This document shows positions 10,301-18,766 of a stretch of 64,000 nt of DNA, piece after piece (position 1 is the stretch's first letter; each line of letters begins with the position of its first letter). The DNA comes from Bacteroidota bacterium (GTDB lineage: Bacteria; Bacteroidota; Bacteroidia; NS11-12g; UBA9320), in contig WGNA01000010.1 in assembly GCA_016124755.1 (NCBI GenBank), forward strand, positions 94,580 to 158,579, given 5' to 3'. Both the position numbers and the translations under genes were made by a program. The notes under the pieces were generated by a model, which searched no databases, had not been told where the DNA came from, and saw nothing but the letters and a program-made list of their open reading frames with translations.

Positions 10301-11066
10301 GATGGAAAAAGAAAAACGAAAAAGCCGGGGTTCGTCTTCATACTCATATTACAGTTACAGCCGCGACGACGACGATATGTTTTCCTCCGGATTTAACATG
10401 AGAAGTTCGGGAAGTTTATTCGGATATTATATCTTGCTCTTACCGTTTGATTCGGTTCCCGAAATTTCTGCACTGCTCAATCAGGCTAATGAATTAACGT
10501 CGTACAGTAACGTCAAAAATCTGATGGAAATCCGGATGATGTATCAGAAGAAAATCCAGGACAGCATTGCTTCTCACTTGTTTGAAGACGACGAGAAAAT
10601 AGTAAAGGCCTATGCTTTTTTACAGGAGATAAAACGAACCGAGTTGCTTCCGGACACATTGCAGAATTACGATCGGTTTGTTAAATATTGTCTTGTGAAC
10701 CGGGGACGATTCGACATCGACAAAGACACCATCAAACTCGTAAAAACCGAAGAAAACGTTTCCGGTAAAAAAGGAGAAATGAAACTTTATTATTACCAGA
10801 TCCGCGAATACAAAGACCCGAAGAAGACTTCGCAATACAAGATGAATGATCCTTCGTATAAATTGGTGAGTGTGGGTTTTGTTAAAAATGCAGATGGTTC
10901 TTATCCCACAAAAACAGATTTCTATGAATCGACGAGTGTCGATTCGGAGGAAAAACTGCAGGATGCTTTCGATGAATTAAAAGAAGCGGCACAGATAGAC
11001 GACCGGAGACGAGCCAAACCCAGCAAGGGGAATAGCAGTCGAAACAGTTATTATTACGGTTATTAA
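7350..11066 (+). CDS. TraB/GumN (TIKI-like) family protein with long C-terminal extension
   Basis: A 1238-residue secreted or periplasmic protein. Residues 1-22 form a signal peptide ending in SFAQ. Residues about 28-290 are a TraB/GumN domain: YGTMH at 45-49 and VGAAHLPG near 268-275 match the two conserved GxxH motifs of this family, whose animal TIKI members are metal-dependent proteases. TraB proteins are usually about 300 residues, so the remaining 900 are an extension. Residues about 780-930 look like helical HEAT-type repeats, a low-complexity segment rich in Ser, Tyr and Asp follows (near 995-1030), and the tail is basic. Either of two adjacent ATG codons may be the start. Protease activity is inferred, not shown. 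Confidence 0.75.
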   Translation: MMPNKKTTILILSILISFTSFAQNKQYQSRFWKISKEGRPDSYLYGTMHVSDKIAFNLSDSFYKAVQSVKTVGLESNPSQWLDSFNTFQNSYTYEGAPRFSTYASAGYYQRSVVLRKVENDDISSWLKTKSGILNAMLYRENSYNKEYQEDTWLEMHIYQVASKNNIPVVSLEGFTESRELVSRASFEDSKDKTKTVVPKWLEDILEEKNRYTLIEDAYRAGDLDMIDTINRVFNSSGYYKYMLTERNRNMVRRFRDYEAAGPVFMAVGAAHLPGRDGVIEMLRAQGYTVTPITDGRTDFAKKEKERLDSLVSPISLSKEEAPNGTFSMIWPGKLYGSTSGYTNATLGYDLGNGMYFLNQQFNTYGPFYGLSPEQMLMKTDSLFFENIPGNIKSKTRITTNGIPGFEIKNVTRTGDYEQYRVYATPYQLSLFKLSGRNTRIKVMGDSIFSTLKLMPLSDDWSTLKFVSGQFEINVPEYHTMNLIDPIQTMYSVPYLQAWDKSDDSYYLVKRLSLHDVNYIEEDKFEVKRFAEKLIEKMEYETISLETSDYNGLPVADFTAKTKFNTYVHGRFLIQGPYYYMLICINGKKKFGPAKFFNSFQVLPTVYQLPSEQFMDTVIKASVYASPLLNKRYLFERESSYSAKESDYKSITDSKRYYSENDELILVSREVYGKYDFYDKPDSLWSEIVKKYTEKKPYFKLDSHSFVKNRMRTFDVFLTDTGSVKQIHHRYILSRNEDVMFELSTLYDTITGRSVFVKNFYDRFEPMDTVIRPSIFSNKARILITDYLSKDENTHKDALDYLTGYNFWKRPELEDTDLALMKRAILENSRADKESFTKTIFIKMLGDIKTDSAAMFLNSLYYDNDDNYPVQIEALSSLAKIKTEKASACLKQILEEDVPYISLEQSFLFFQILNDSARIENQLYATLLEKMPDVYKDVIYKVLGWVVADTSSRFKPEYAQLLPDIIKRYKFELKKYRVGEQVEKMEKEKRKSRGSSSYSYYSYSRDDDDMFSSGFNMRSSGSLFGYYILLLPFDSVPEISALLNQANELTSYSNVKNLMEIRMMYQKKIQDSIASHLFEDDEKIVKAYAFLQEIKRTELLPDTLQNYDRFVKYCLVNRGRFDIDKDTIKLVKTEENVSGKKGEMKLYYYQIREYKDPKKTSQYKMNDPSYKLVSVGFVKNADGSYPTKTDFYESTSVDSEEKLQDAFDELKEAAQIDDRRRAKPSKGNSSRNSYYYGY

Positions 11067-11114
11067 TAATTCAGTTTAAATCAATCCTTTCGGTTTTGAG
11101 ATTGTTATTCTGAT

Positions 11115-11789
11115 ATGAAAACAGTACTGGTAACCGGCGCAAACAGAGGAATCGGTGAGGAGTTGTGCCGGCAGTTTATCGATGAAGGGTTTTGGGTAAT
11201 CGGTGCCGGAAGGAGCGAAGAGGAGCTTGAAAAACTCAAAGCGAGATTTAATTCGAATCATCTGGAAACCGTGGTAATGGATATAAGCAGTATTCAAAGT
11301 ATTATGCGGGCAACCGGTGAACTGCGCGACAAAACCATCGACATTCTTATTAATAATGCCGGAGAATTAAGTGCTTCTTCAAAACTCGAAGATTCGGATC
11401 CCGCTGAAACGATGCGGATATTAAATACCAATTTTACCGGATCTGTTTTGGTGGCGCGCGCCTTCGTAAAGCAACTTCAAAAATCAGAAGATCCGAGAAT
11501 AATTAATGTTTCGAGCGGGATGGGAAGTCGTTCGGAGCTCGGTTTCGGATACGGAGCGTACCGGCTTTCGAAAGCGGCTTTAAATCTTCTCACAATTCAG
11601 ATGGATCAGGAAAACTTTGCCGGAGCAAAGGTGTTTTCAGTTTGTCCGGGTTGGGTGAAAACGCGCATGGGAGGAAGCGGAGCGAGTCTCTCTGTTGCCA
11701 AAGGAGCCGAAGGAATTGTGTGGCTGGCGAATTCACCCGACGCGGAAAGTGGTAAATTCTACCGCGACAAACACATTATTCCCTGGTAA
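11115..11789 (+). CDS. Short-chain dehydrogenase/reductase
   Basis: A classical SDR oxidoreductase. The Rossmann cofactor motif TGANRGIG is at residues 7-14, NNAG at 80-83, and the catalytic YxxxK is Y149-K153 with serines at 133-134. At 224 residues it is slightly short, as in C-factor-like SDRs. The substrate cannot be read from the sequence. It leads a same-strand run with the NADP-binding oxidoreductase 21 bases downstream, so the two may be co-transcribed. Confidence 0.9.
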   Translation: MKTVLVTGANRGIGEELCRQFIDEGFWVIGAGRSEEELEKLKARFNSNHLETVVMDISSIQSIMRATGELRDKTIDILINNAGELSASSKLEDSDPAETMRILNTNFTGSVLVARAFVKQLQKSEDPRIINVSSGMGSRSELGFGYGAYRLSKAALNLLTIQMDQENFAGAKVFSVCPGWVKTRMGGSGASLSVAKGAEGIVWLANSPDAESGKFYRDKHIIPW

Positions 11790-11810
11790 ATAAAGACCCA
11801 AAGAATCAAT

Positions 11811-12485
11811 ATGAAAATCACCGTTATGGGCACCGGAATGGTTGCCAAAAACATTGCTCCCCGAATTGCCGAACTTGGCCATGATGTAACACTCGCCACC
11901 CGAAATAAGGAAGAAACGCTTTCCAGACCGGGCAACGGAAACAACCCTTCTTTTGGCGATTGGTATAAAGATCACACGAACCTCAAACTCGCAAATCTCT
12001 CCGAACTCGGTGATGCGGATATGTATGTGAATGCCACCAACGGAAAGGGAACAATGGATTTTCTGAACGCCATTGGGGCTGAAAAGTTGAAAGGAAAAAC
12101 CCTGATTGATATTACCAACCCGCTCGACTTCTCCAACGGAATGCCGCCAACTCTTTTTGTGTGCAACGACGATTCGCTGGGAGAACAAATTCAACGGGCT
12201 TTTCCGGAAGTGAACGTGGTGAAAAGTCTGAATACACTCACGGCGCCGTTGATGTTGAATCCCGAAAAATTGAATTCCGATTCAACGGTTTTTGTGAGTG
12301 GAAATTCGGAAGAGGCCAAAAAACAGGTTCGCAGTTTATTAGAACAAGCCGGCTGGAAAAACAATCACATAATCGATCTCGGCGATATCACAACTGCCCG
12401 TGGTACGGAGCAATGGCTGGCTCTTTGGGTGCGGCTTTACGGACATCTGCAAACGCCGATGTTTAATCTGGCGATCGTGAAGTAA
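11811..12485 (+). CDS. NADP-binding oxidoreductase, F420-dependent reductase-like
   Basis: The N-terminus MKITVMGTGMVAKNIAPRIA carries a GxGxxA dinucleotide-binding motif (G7, G9, A12), followed by ATRNKEE, whose basic residues after the second strand suit NADP(H). The fold and length (224 residues) match the NADP oxidoreductase coenzyme-F420-dependent family. Bacteroidota do not normally make F420, so the physiological reaction is unknown. It sits between the SDR and a small membrane protein. Confidence 0.8.
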   Translation: MKITVMGTGMVAKNIAPRIAELGHDVTLATRNKEETLSRPGNGNNPSFGDWYKDHTNLKLANLSELGDADMYVNATNGKGTMDFLNAIGAEKLKGKTLIDITNPLDFSNGMPPTLFVCNDDSLGEQIQRAFPEVNVVKSLNTLTAPLMLNPEKLNSDSTVFVSGNSEEAKKQVRSLLEQAGWKNNHIIDLGDITTARGTEQWLALWVRLYGHLQTPMFNLAIVK

Positions 12486-12518
12486 AATCATTTTAATTCT
12501 CTTCACTAACTTTCCCGT

Positions 12519-12884
12519 GTGAAATGGGTAGTTTTTATTCTGGCCATTAATCTCTATGGCTATATGTTTTTTGACGGGATGCGGGCCCTCGTTAAAGGCG
12601 ATTATGTCAGACCCAAATCCGGTGAATACAAAGGCAGACTTGGTCCGTGGGAATTCATTTTCTCTAAACTCAATATTGATCCGATGTCTGATTTTGGAAA
12701 AGGCATTTTTGTCTTTTTCGGTTTAACCGGACTCGCAACCGCATTAGCCTTCATCATCAACCCGATGCATTACTGGAAATATCTTGCGGTGTGGAACATT
12801 CTGTCGATGTGGTATCTGGTCTTCGGAACTGTGGTTTCCCTGATCTCTTTGGTCTTGTTGTATTTTATGTATCTGCGCAAATAG
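12519..12884 (+). CDS. Small integral membrane protein, hypothetical
   Basis: A 121-residue protein with a GTG start; no in-frame ATG lies near. Three hydrophobic segments are visible, at about residues 1-16, 64-86 and 92-118, with a soluble loop (about 17-60) containing KGRLGPWEFIFSKLNIDP between the first two. I do not recognise a family with confidence. Its position between a redox enzyme and an Fe-S protein suggests but does not prove a link to redox metabolism. Confidence 0.65.
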   Translation: MKWVVFILAINLYGYMFFDGMRALVKGDYVRPKSGEYKGRLGPWEFIFSKLNIDPMSDFGKGIFVFFGLTGLATALAFIINPMHYWKYLAVWNILSMWYLVFGTVVSLISLVLLYFMYLRK

Positions 12885-12979
12885 TCCGGAATAAAAACCG
12901 GCCAATATGTTCAATGAAAATCCCGAACTCAATTGTCGACGGAATTTCAATTCATTATATTTCCGATTCGAATGATCAA

Positions 12980-13192
12980 ATGAAACGGGAGTATAAAATC
13001 GAAACGGTTGCCGTGGTATGGGATGCCGAAAAATGCCAACACAGCGGAAATTGTGCACGCGGACTTCCCCGTGTTTTCCGCCCGAAGGCTAAACCCTGGA
13101 TTCAGGTAGATCACGCTACCGAGCAGGAGATTATTGATCAGGTGGCAAAGTGTCCTTCGGGAGCTTTGAGCATTCGATTTCTCACCGAGTGA
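12980..13192 (+). CDS. Single-cluster ferredoxin-like protein (Fer4_19/YjdI type)
   Basis: A 70-residue protein. AEKCQHSGNCARG near the start and KCPSGALSIRF at the end are the signature of the divergent 4Fe-4S mono-cluster domain found in E. coli YjdI. The ATG at 12980 gives the length of that family and begins just before the conserved core. ATG at 12914 would add 22 residues, and a longer frame back to 12791 overlaps the upstream gene and is unlikely. Cysteines in CxxxxxC plus the CP near the end probably bind the cluster. A redox partner is not evident. Confidence 0.75.
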   Translation: MKREYKIETVAVVWDAEKCQHSGNCARGLPRVFRPKAKPWIQVDHATEQEIIDQVAKCPSGALSIRFLTE

Positions 13193-13231
13193 TTTCATTT
13201 AAAGTTTGCAAAATCTGATTGTTCTGGCGGA

Positions 13232-14722
13232 ATGACCACGCAAACCGATTCTACCAAACGAAGATTCACGCATGCCATCATCGGCTGCCTTTTAGCATTC
13301 GGTGTTTGGTGGTTGGTTCCCGAAGATGAATTTCCGAGGGCACCGGTAATGGCCGGCATTATTACACTTATGGCGTATTGGTGGATTTTGGAAGTAATAC
13401 CGATTCCAGTCACTTCTTTACTGCCCATTGTTCTGATGCCGTTATTCCGGATTTCAGATGTAGATGAAGTCGGGCCGTTTTATGGTAAGCCCATCATTTT
13501 TCTTTTTCTCGGTGGATTTCTGCTGGCAATAGCGCTTCAGGAGTCCGGTGTGCATCGCAGAATGGCTTTGCATATCGTGCGGTTTATAGGGAGCAAACCG
13601 CAACAACTTTTATTGGGTTTTATGATTGCCAGTGCGGCGCTGAGTATGTGGATTTCCAATACGGCAACGGTGATGGTAATGCTTCCGGTTGCCCTTTCAC
13701 TAATGGACGGAATGGAGAAACACGGTCACGGACATTTGTCGAAATCGATATCTGTTTTTGGAACTGCTTTGATGCTGTCAATTGCTTATGCTGCCGACAT
13801 CGGAGGAATGTCAACTCCAGTTGGAACTCCGCCGAATCTTATTTTTTTAGAGATGTTTAAGGAATTCGTTCCGAACGCAACTCCTCCGGGATTTATTAAA
13901 TGGATGTCGATGGCATTACCACTGAGTATTGCTTTTCTTTTTATCGGATGGTATGCGCTCACCCATTGGGTTTTTAAACTAAAGAATGTTGCGATGATGG
14001 GTGGTCGGGAAGTGATCGATAATGAAATCCAAAAACTGGGACCGCTCAGGAAAGATGAAATACGGGCTGTTACTATTTTTCTGATTGCCGTGTTGATGTG
14101 GATGACCGGCAGCGATGTGAAGATCAATGATTCTTTTACAATTCACGGTTGGCGAGCTATTGAACAACTTTCCTGGATCAGCGATCCGGTGGTGGCGATT
14201 TTTTGTGCGGCACTTTTGTTTTTTGTTCCCTCCGGTGATAAGCCCGGTAAAGCACTTTTGCAATGGTCGCATGGAGAGCAGGTGCCGTGGGGAATTTTAT
14301 TGTTGTTCGGCGGCGGCTTTGCCATTGCCGGTGGATTTGCATCAAGCGGTCTCGACAAGGTGATCAAAAGCGGAATTGAGATTCTTCCTCAGTTTCATCC
14401 GGTAGTTTTAGTAATTGCGGTTTGTATAGTGATGACCTTACTTACGGAAATCAGTTCCAATTCAGCGGCAACATCCTTAATGCTTCCATTGATGGTTACG
14501 CTCGCAGCGGTGCAGAATATTGATCCGCTCTGGCTGATGTTCCCGGCAACTCTTTCGGCGAGTTGTGCTTTTATGATGCCGATCGCTTCACCAACCCAGG
14601 CAATCATTTTTGGAACGAAATACATCACCGTTCCCAAAATGCTGAGGGCGGGTTTGTGGTTTAATCTGATCGGCGTTTTGCTGATGAGTCTTCTTTTCGG
14701 TTTGCTCATTAGCCTGAACTGA
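13232..14722 (+). CDS. DASS-family sodium/dicarboxylate symporter
   Basis: An integral inner-membrane transporter of the divalent anion:sodium symporter (SLC13) family, which imports succinate, malate, fumarate or similar anions with Na+. Evidence is the usual length (496 residues), around 11-13 hydrophobic segments, and two inverted motifs: SMWISNTATVMVMLP near residues 132-146 and TEISSNSAATSLMLP near 408-422, each with the SNT/SNS signature that forms substrate and sodium sites. A second family signature is the terminal GTKYITVPKMLRAG. It is the last gene before a bidirectional terminator. Confidence 0.9.
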   Translation: MTTQTDSTKRRFTHAIIGCLLAFGVWWLVPEDEFPRAPVMAGIITLMAYWWILEVIPIPVTSLLPIVLMPLFRISDVDEVGPFYGKPIIFLFLGGFLLAIALQESGVHRRMALHIVRFIGSKPQQLLLGFMIASAALSMWISNTATVMVMLPVALSLMDGMEKHGHGHLSKSISVFGTALMLSIAYAADIGGMSTPVGTPPNLIFLEMFKEFVPNATPPGFIKWMSMALPLSIAFLFIGWYALTHWVFKLKNVAMMGGREVIDNEIQKLGPLRKDEIRAVTIFLIAVLMWMTGSDVKINDSFTIHGWRAIEQLSWISDPVVAIFCAALLFFVPSGDKPGKALLQWSHGEQVPWGILLLFGGGFAIAGGFASSGLDKVIKSGIEILPQFHPVVLVIAVCIVMTLLTEISSNSAATSLMLPLMVTLAAVQNIDPLWLMFPATLSASCAFMMPIASPTQAIIFGTKYITVPKMLRAGLWFNLIGVLLMSLLFGLLISLN

Positions 14723-14747
14723 TATTGCATAAAGCCTTCAAAATACA

Positions 14748-14778
14748 AAAGCCCGGATCCTCTTCGAATCCGGGCTTT
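14748..14778. terminator. Bidirectional rho-independent terminator
   Basis: AAAGCCCGGAT and ATCCGGGCTTT form an eleven-base-pair stem around a nine-base loop. A and T runs at the two ends of the stem allow function on both strands, which suits its place between two convergent genes. Confidence 0.8.
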
Positions 14779-14797
14779 GAGAAGTGCAACAACCTAT

Positions 14798-17700
14798 CTA
14801 TTGTTTCACTACTCTGAACTGCTCAACCTTGTACAGTCCGGCAATTCTTATGATGTACACACCATTGGTTAAATGGCTGAGATCTACTTTTTGAAAGGTT
14901 TGATCGGTTAGTTCCGTGTTATACATCACCTTTCCGGTAAGATCGGTTACTTCCATCGTCAACGTTTCTTTTGAATTTTCGGGAAGATTCACGGTCATAG
15001 TGCCATTAAACGGATTCGGGAAAACCTGAATATTCGATTTTACATCGGACAATGGATTTTGAAAATCCACCATTCTTAGCGGACTATATTCTGCTTCCTC
15101 ATTAAAATCAAATTGATGTAACCGGTAGAAAACCACCATCTCATTGTTCGCAATTGTCTGATCAAGAAACCGGTATTCGTGAATCACAGTGCTGGTGCCA
15201 TTTCCTTCAACCCGTGCGATGGGTAGAAAGTGGACACCGTCGTAGCTGCGTTCAATGATAAAGTGGCTGTTATCAATTTCGCTGGCCGTAACCCAATTGA
15301 GTTGTGCCTGATGATTGGACTCGGCGGTAACCGTAAACTTTACAAGTTCAACAGGGAGAGGAGCCGGACCTGATCCGCCTCCACCACCAGAACCTCCGCC
15401 ACCTCCTGAGAAGCTGGATACTTCGTATTCACCATAATGATCAAAACCAAATCCGCCATGGACGCCGGCATTCCAGGTAGTTGTACCGGGTGTTGCACCA
15501 TGCGTTATAATTATTCCGGTAATGCTGCTGGTATGCGGTCGGTCGAACGGATCACCACTGGTGAGTTTGTACATCGTAAGCTGGGTGTCTGAAGTTATCG
15601 TACTGGTATTTCCACTTCCTCCCATCGTGGTTGAATTTCCGAGTGCACTCACCAAATCGTTGTACTCATCATCCGTGAAATAATAACGCACGCCAACATT
15701 TCCGGAAGAAGGTTGCGTAGTAGCATCAACGTGCCAACTGCGGTCAATCATTGAATACCCTTTGTTTCCGGTACTGATAATTCCACCATCACTTCCGGTC
15801 CAGGTATAAACCGTACTGGATCCTGTTTGGAGTTGGAGGTCACCTGGGTAAACCACAGCACCGGAACTACCTATTTTTAAACTGAGCAATAGCGCCCCGG
15901 AATCACTGCAGTAGTGCGACCAGCCATCTGAATATGTAGAAACATACGATGCTGTTTCGGTAGTGTTGAGAGTGGTGAATAATGGATTCGTTGGATGGCA
16001 GGCAGTGCTGAAAATGTATGATCCTCCAGCGTTTGATGTGCTGTTTAATCCGTTCGCATCGAAATAGTCATTTGCAGCACCTAAATGGATATAGTCTCCG
16101 GAAATGGCAACTGCCTGCCCAAAACCCATTGAATTTGCCCTTGATGACGCAACTATCTTTTGTGCCTGCGACCAGGTTCCGGAATTGTTGGTAAATATGT
16201 AGGCCGAGCCGGCATAAGACACAGAATTTTGTCCGTTCGCATCTTCCGAGTCGTATGGAGATCCAACGATGGCATAGTCTCCGGAAATACTTACGGAAGT
16301 TCCAAAGTCGTCGCTAGTTCCCCGGTCTCCGGCCGTAATTTTTTGAACTTGCGACCAGGTTCCACTGTCGTTGTGGAATATGTAAGCTGATCCGGATCGA
16401 TAAAGATAATTGGCATTACTGGTATCTTCATCGTCACCAAAAGCACCAACTACGGCATAATCATTCGATACAGCCAATGAATATCCGAAATAGTCATCGG
16501 TATTTCTATCGGAGGCGACTATTTTTTGCGTTTGAGACCAGGTCCCGCTATTGTTGGTAAAGATGTACACTGATCCTGCGCTAGAAGCAGTATTGGATCC
16601 ACTTGCATCTTCATCTTCATTATAAGCTCCAACGAAGGCAAATGAATCTGAGATGGCAACGGCAAATCCAAAAAAGTCACCATCATTTCTATCGGAGGCA
16701 ACAATCTTTTGTGTTTGAGACCACGTGCCGCCATTATTGTGGAATATGTATGCTGATCCTGCGTTACTTTTCGTATTTGCTCCTGCAACATCTTCGTCTT
16801 CACGGTCAGCCCCAACTATTACATAGTCACCCGAAATGGCAAGCCTGGCACCGAATTGATCAATGGTGGCCCGATCAGACGCCACAATCTTCTGAACCTG
16901 AGTCCAGGTTCCGTTGTTGTTGTAAAATATGTAGGCAGAGCCCGCACTATTCATATAATTCTGACCGCTGGCATCTTCGTCGTCTCCAGCTGAACCAACA
17001 ACAACGTAATCTCCGGAGATGGCAACGGCATATCCAAACCGGTCGGTTCCTGCCCTGTCGGAAGCAACGATCTTTTGATAAAAGCTCCAAGTTCCGTTAT
17101 CGTTGTGAAAAATATAAGCAGATCCTGCGCTGGAAAGAGTATTCTGATCATTGGCATCTTCATCTTCCTCCGGTACCCCTACAACTGCAAAATCCCCTGA
17201 AATGGCCACACCTCTGCCGAAATAGTCGTTGACATTTCTGTTGTTAGCAACCGCTTTGATAACTTGGTTCCAATATGTTCCTTTGGTATTAACAACTACA
17301 GCTTCGTACTCATAAGCCCCTATGTCCGGTGACGAACCTCTGGAAGTTCCAAGTATGTCTGTGGTCGGCGTACCGCTTGTGGTTCCGGCGTCTAAAACGG
17401 ATGATCCTATGAGTAAGCGAAAACCATCGTCCTCGGTCATCCAGATACCATCAGTTCCAACGGCACTGGTAGAATCCACAAACAACGATGCGTAGCTGTT
17501 GGAACTGAGATCTACGTAGGTTGCTGTGCTGGCATTATAAATCACACCTCCGGTTTGATCCGCTGCATTATTCGTGCTCCCAGAGTTGATGTAGAGTCTG
17601 AAATTGTCTGTACTTCCTCCGGTATTGCCGTAAAATAGGCAGTTTACCACCTTGGTGTCTCCGTTGTTATTAATATGTGCGAGGCAATTGGAATTAGTCG

Positions 17701-18430
17701 TGGAAGAATTGGCGATGAAGGAGCAGTTGTAGAACTCAGGATTCCCGGTTGTATTTGCGTGCAGAACCGCGTCATTGATGGAAGAGTTATTATAAAACAA
17801 ACAATTTCTGATTATGGGGCCGGCATTGCCATCTGCTACCATGGCTCCCCAGGTCGCGGCATGGTTGTTTGTTACAACACAATTCTGTAAAACGGGACTT
17901 GATTTTACAAAGTTGATAGCCGAACCTGAGCATCTAAAAATGGTACTTCCACCAAAGGATACTGATGTGCAGGAACTCGTTCCATAACCACCGGTAATAA
18001 CAAGATTTTCGAATACGGCGGAATTCGACTGGCCTTCCGATACTAATACGTGATAGGCGTTATCCGTGTTTACACCACCGGTTCCAACATCTCCGGAGAG
18101 AATGGTATTGCCGCCGGTTTGAGTGCCCGCTGAAGCATCCCATCCGCCACTCACGGTTACATCCTTATCGTTGATGTGAAACGCATTATCGCGGTTTGAA
18201 GAACTGGAGGTAGTGTTTACCAAGTTGTACTGCGGAATGTATGTTCCTTCGGCGACTAGAATGGAATCACCGTTCGAAGATGCATCAAGAGCATCCTGCA
18301 ATTCCACGTATGCATTGGCCCAACTGCTTCCGTTATTGGAACCAGTTGCGGCATAGTCAACATAAAGAATCGAAGCACTTGAAAGTGCATACGACATCAA
18401 AAAAAGCAAGGTTGAGAAAATTAGTTTCAT
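14798..18430 (-). CDS. Secreted beta-helix/FG-GAP repeat protein with T9SS sorting domain
   Basis: A 1210-residue T9SS cargo protein. Residues 1-20 are a signal peptide. Residues about 20-380 look like a right-handed parallel beta-helix, opening with VDYAATGSNNGSSWANAY as in pectate-lyase-like or choice-of-anchor proteins. Residues about 390-800 hold seven repeats of the form SDRxxxDxFGxAVAISGDYxVVG...GSAYIFxNNxGTW, i.e. FG-GAP/integrin-alpha-like beta-propeller blades with Asp-rich loops likely to bind calcium. A domain of unknown type follows, then a Gly/Ser linker near 1015, a LPVELVKF module, and a type-A sorting domain (VFPNPFNGTMTVNL to end). A role in adhesion or surface binding is inferred. 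It is on the strand opposite to the preceding transporter. Confidence 0.85.
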   Translation of the reverse strand: MKLIFSTLLFLMSYALSSASILYVDYAATGSNNGSSWANAYVELQDALDASSNGDSILVAEGTYIPQYNLVNTTSSSSNRDNAFHINDKDVTVSGGWDASAGTQTGGNTILSGDVGTGGVNTDNAYHVLVSEGQSNSAVFENLVITGGYGTSSCTSVSFGGSTIFRCSGSAINFVKSSPVLQNCVVTNNHAATWGAMVADGNAGPIIRNCLFYNNSSINDAVLHANTTGNPEFYNCSFIANSSTTNSNCLAHINNNGDTKVVNCLFYGNTGGSTDNFRLYINSGSTNNAADQTGGVIYNASTATYVDLSSNSYASLFVDSTSAVGTDGIWMTEDDGFRLLIGSSVLDAGTTSGTPTTDILGTSRGSSPDIGAYEYEAVVVNTKGTYWNQVIKAVANNRNVNDYFGRGVAISGDFAVVGVPEEDEDANDQNTLSSAGSAYIFHNDNGTWSFYQKIVASDRAGTDRFGYAVAISGDYVVVGSAGDDEDASGQNYMNSAGSAYIFYNNNGTWTQVQKIVASDRATIDQFGARLAISGDYVIVGADREDEDVAGANTKSNAGSAYIFHNNGGTWSQTQKIVASDRNDGDFFGFAVAISDSFAFVGAYNEDEDASGSNTASSAGSVYIFTNNSGTWSQTQKIVASDRNTDDYFGYSLAVSNDYAVVGAFGDDEDTSNANYLYRSGSAYIFHNDSGTWSQVQKITAGDRGTSDDFGTSVSISGDYAIVGSPYDSEDANGQNSVSYAGSAYIFTNNSGTWSQAQKIVASSRANSMGFGQAVAISGDYIHLGAANDYFDANGLNSTSNAGGSYIFSTACHPTNPLFTTLNTTETASYVSTYSDGWSHYCSDSGALLLSLKIGSSGAVVYPGDLQLQTGSSTVYTWTGSDGGIISTGNKGYSMIDRSWHVDATTQPSSGNVGVRYYFTDDEYNDLVSALGNSTTMGGSGNTSTITSDTQLTMYKLTSGDPFDRPHTSSITGIIITHGATPGTTTWNAGVHGGFGFDHYGEYEVSSFSGGGGGSGGGGGSGPAPLPVELVKFTVTAESNHQAQLNWVTASEIDNSHFIIERSYDGVHFLPIARVEGNGTSTVIHEYRFLDQTIANNEMVVFYRLHQFDFNEEAEYSPLRMVDFQNPLSDVKSNIQVFPNPFNGTMTVNLPENSKETLTMEVTDLTGKVMYNTELTDQTFQKVDLSHLTNGVYIIRIAGLYKVEQFRVVKQ
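16010..17255 (-). repeat. Seven FG-GAP coding repeats
   Basis: Seven units of about 170-180 bp encode propeller blades with the core FGxAVAISGDYxVVG and an acidic EDEDA-type loop. Six begin with an (S/G)xRxxxxxFG segment and five share WSQxQKIVAS or close variants, so expansion by duplication is likely. Confidence 0.85.
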
Positions 18431-18766
18431 TGTGATTTTTGATAGGTTTGAATTTTCACAATCAAAACCGGAGTAATCAGTTCATCACTGAGACAGTCAC
18501 GAAACCTCGATGAAATTTTCCTGCATACCATTTTAGCCAGGAATGGAACTAATCAAGAAAAACTACCATTAACTATCTACTGCGCCTTTACTGAGAGACT
18601 TCAGTTTTGAAGTGCAATTCAATCCTAAAACAAAGGATCTTAGGCATCCACATGGGGTAACCTGAATTGTGATGAATAACGTGGATTTGTTACGAACAAC
18701 AGCATTGGATGATGTTTAAGCGTATCACATTTGAAGGTTCAGGTAAATTCGGGTTGATCTTTACGA
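18431..18766. other. 336-base intergenic region, nothing recognised
   Basis: It lies between the 5' end of the FG-GAP protein gene and the 3' end of the response regulator gene, both on the minus strand. It should contain the promoter of the former, but no exact TAnnTTTG element was found near its ATG. No RNA gene, repeat or terminator stands out. Confidence 0.5.

Noticed and set aside
12791..12979. Longer start for the ferredoxin-like gene
   Set aside because: The longer frame overlaps the upstream membrane protein and adds residues not found in YjdI-type proteins.
16603..17232. Plus-strand 209-codon frame inside the FG-GAP protein gene
   Set aside because: Antisense shadow of repetitive coding DNA; composition is dominated by His, Arg and Gln from reverse-complemented repeats.
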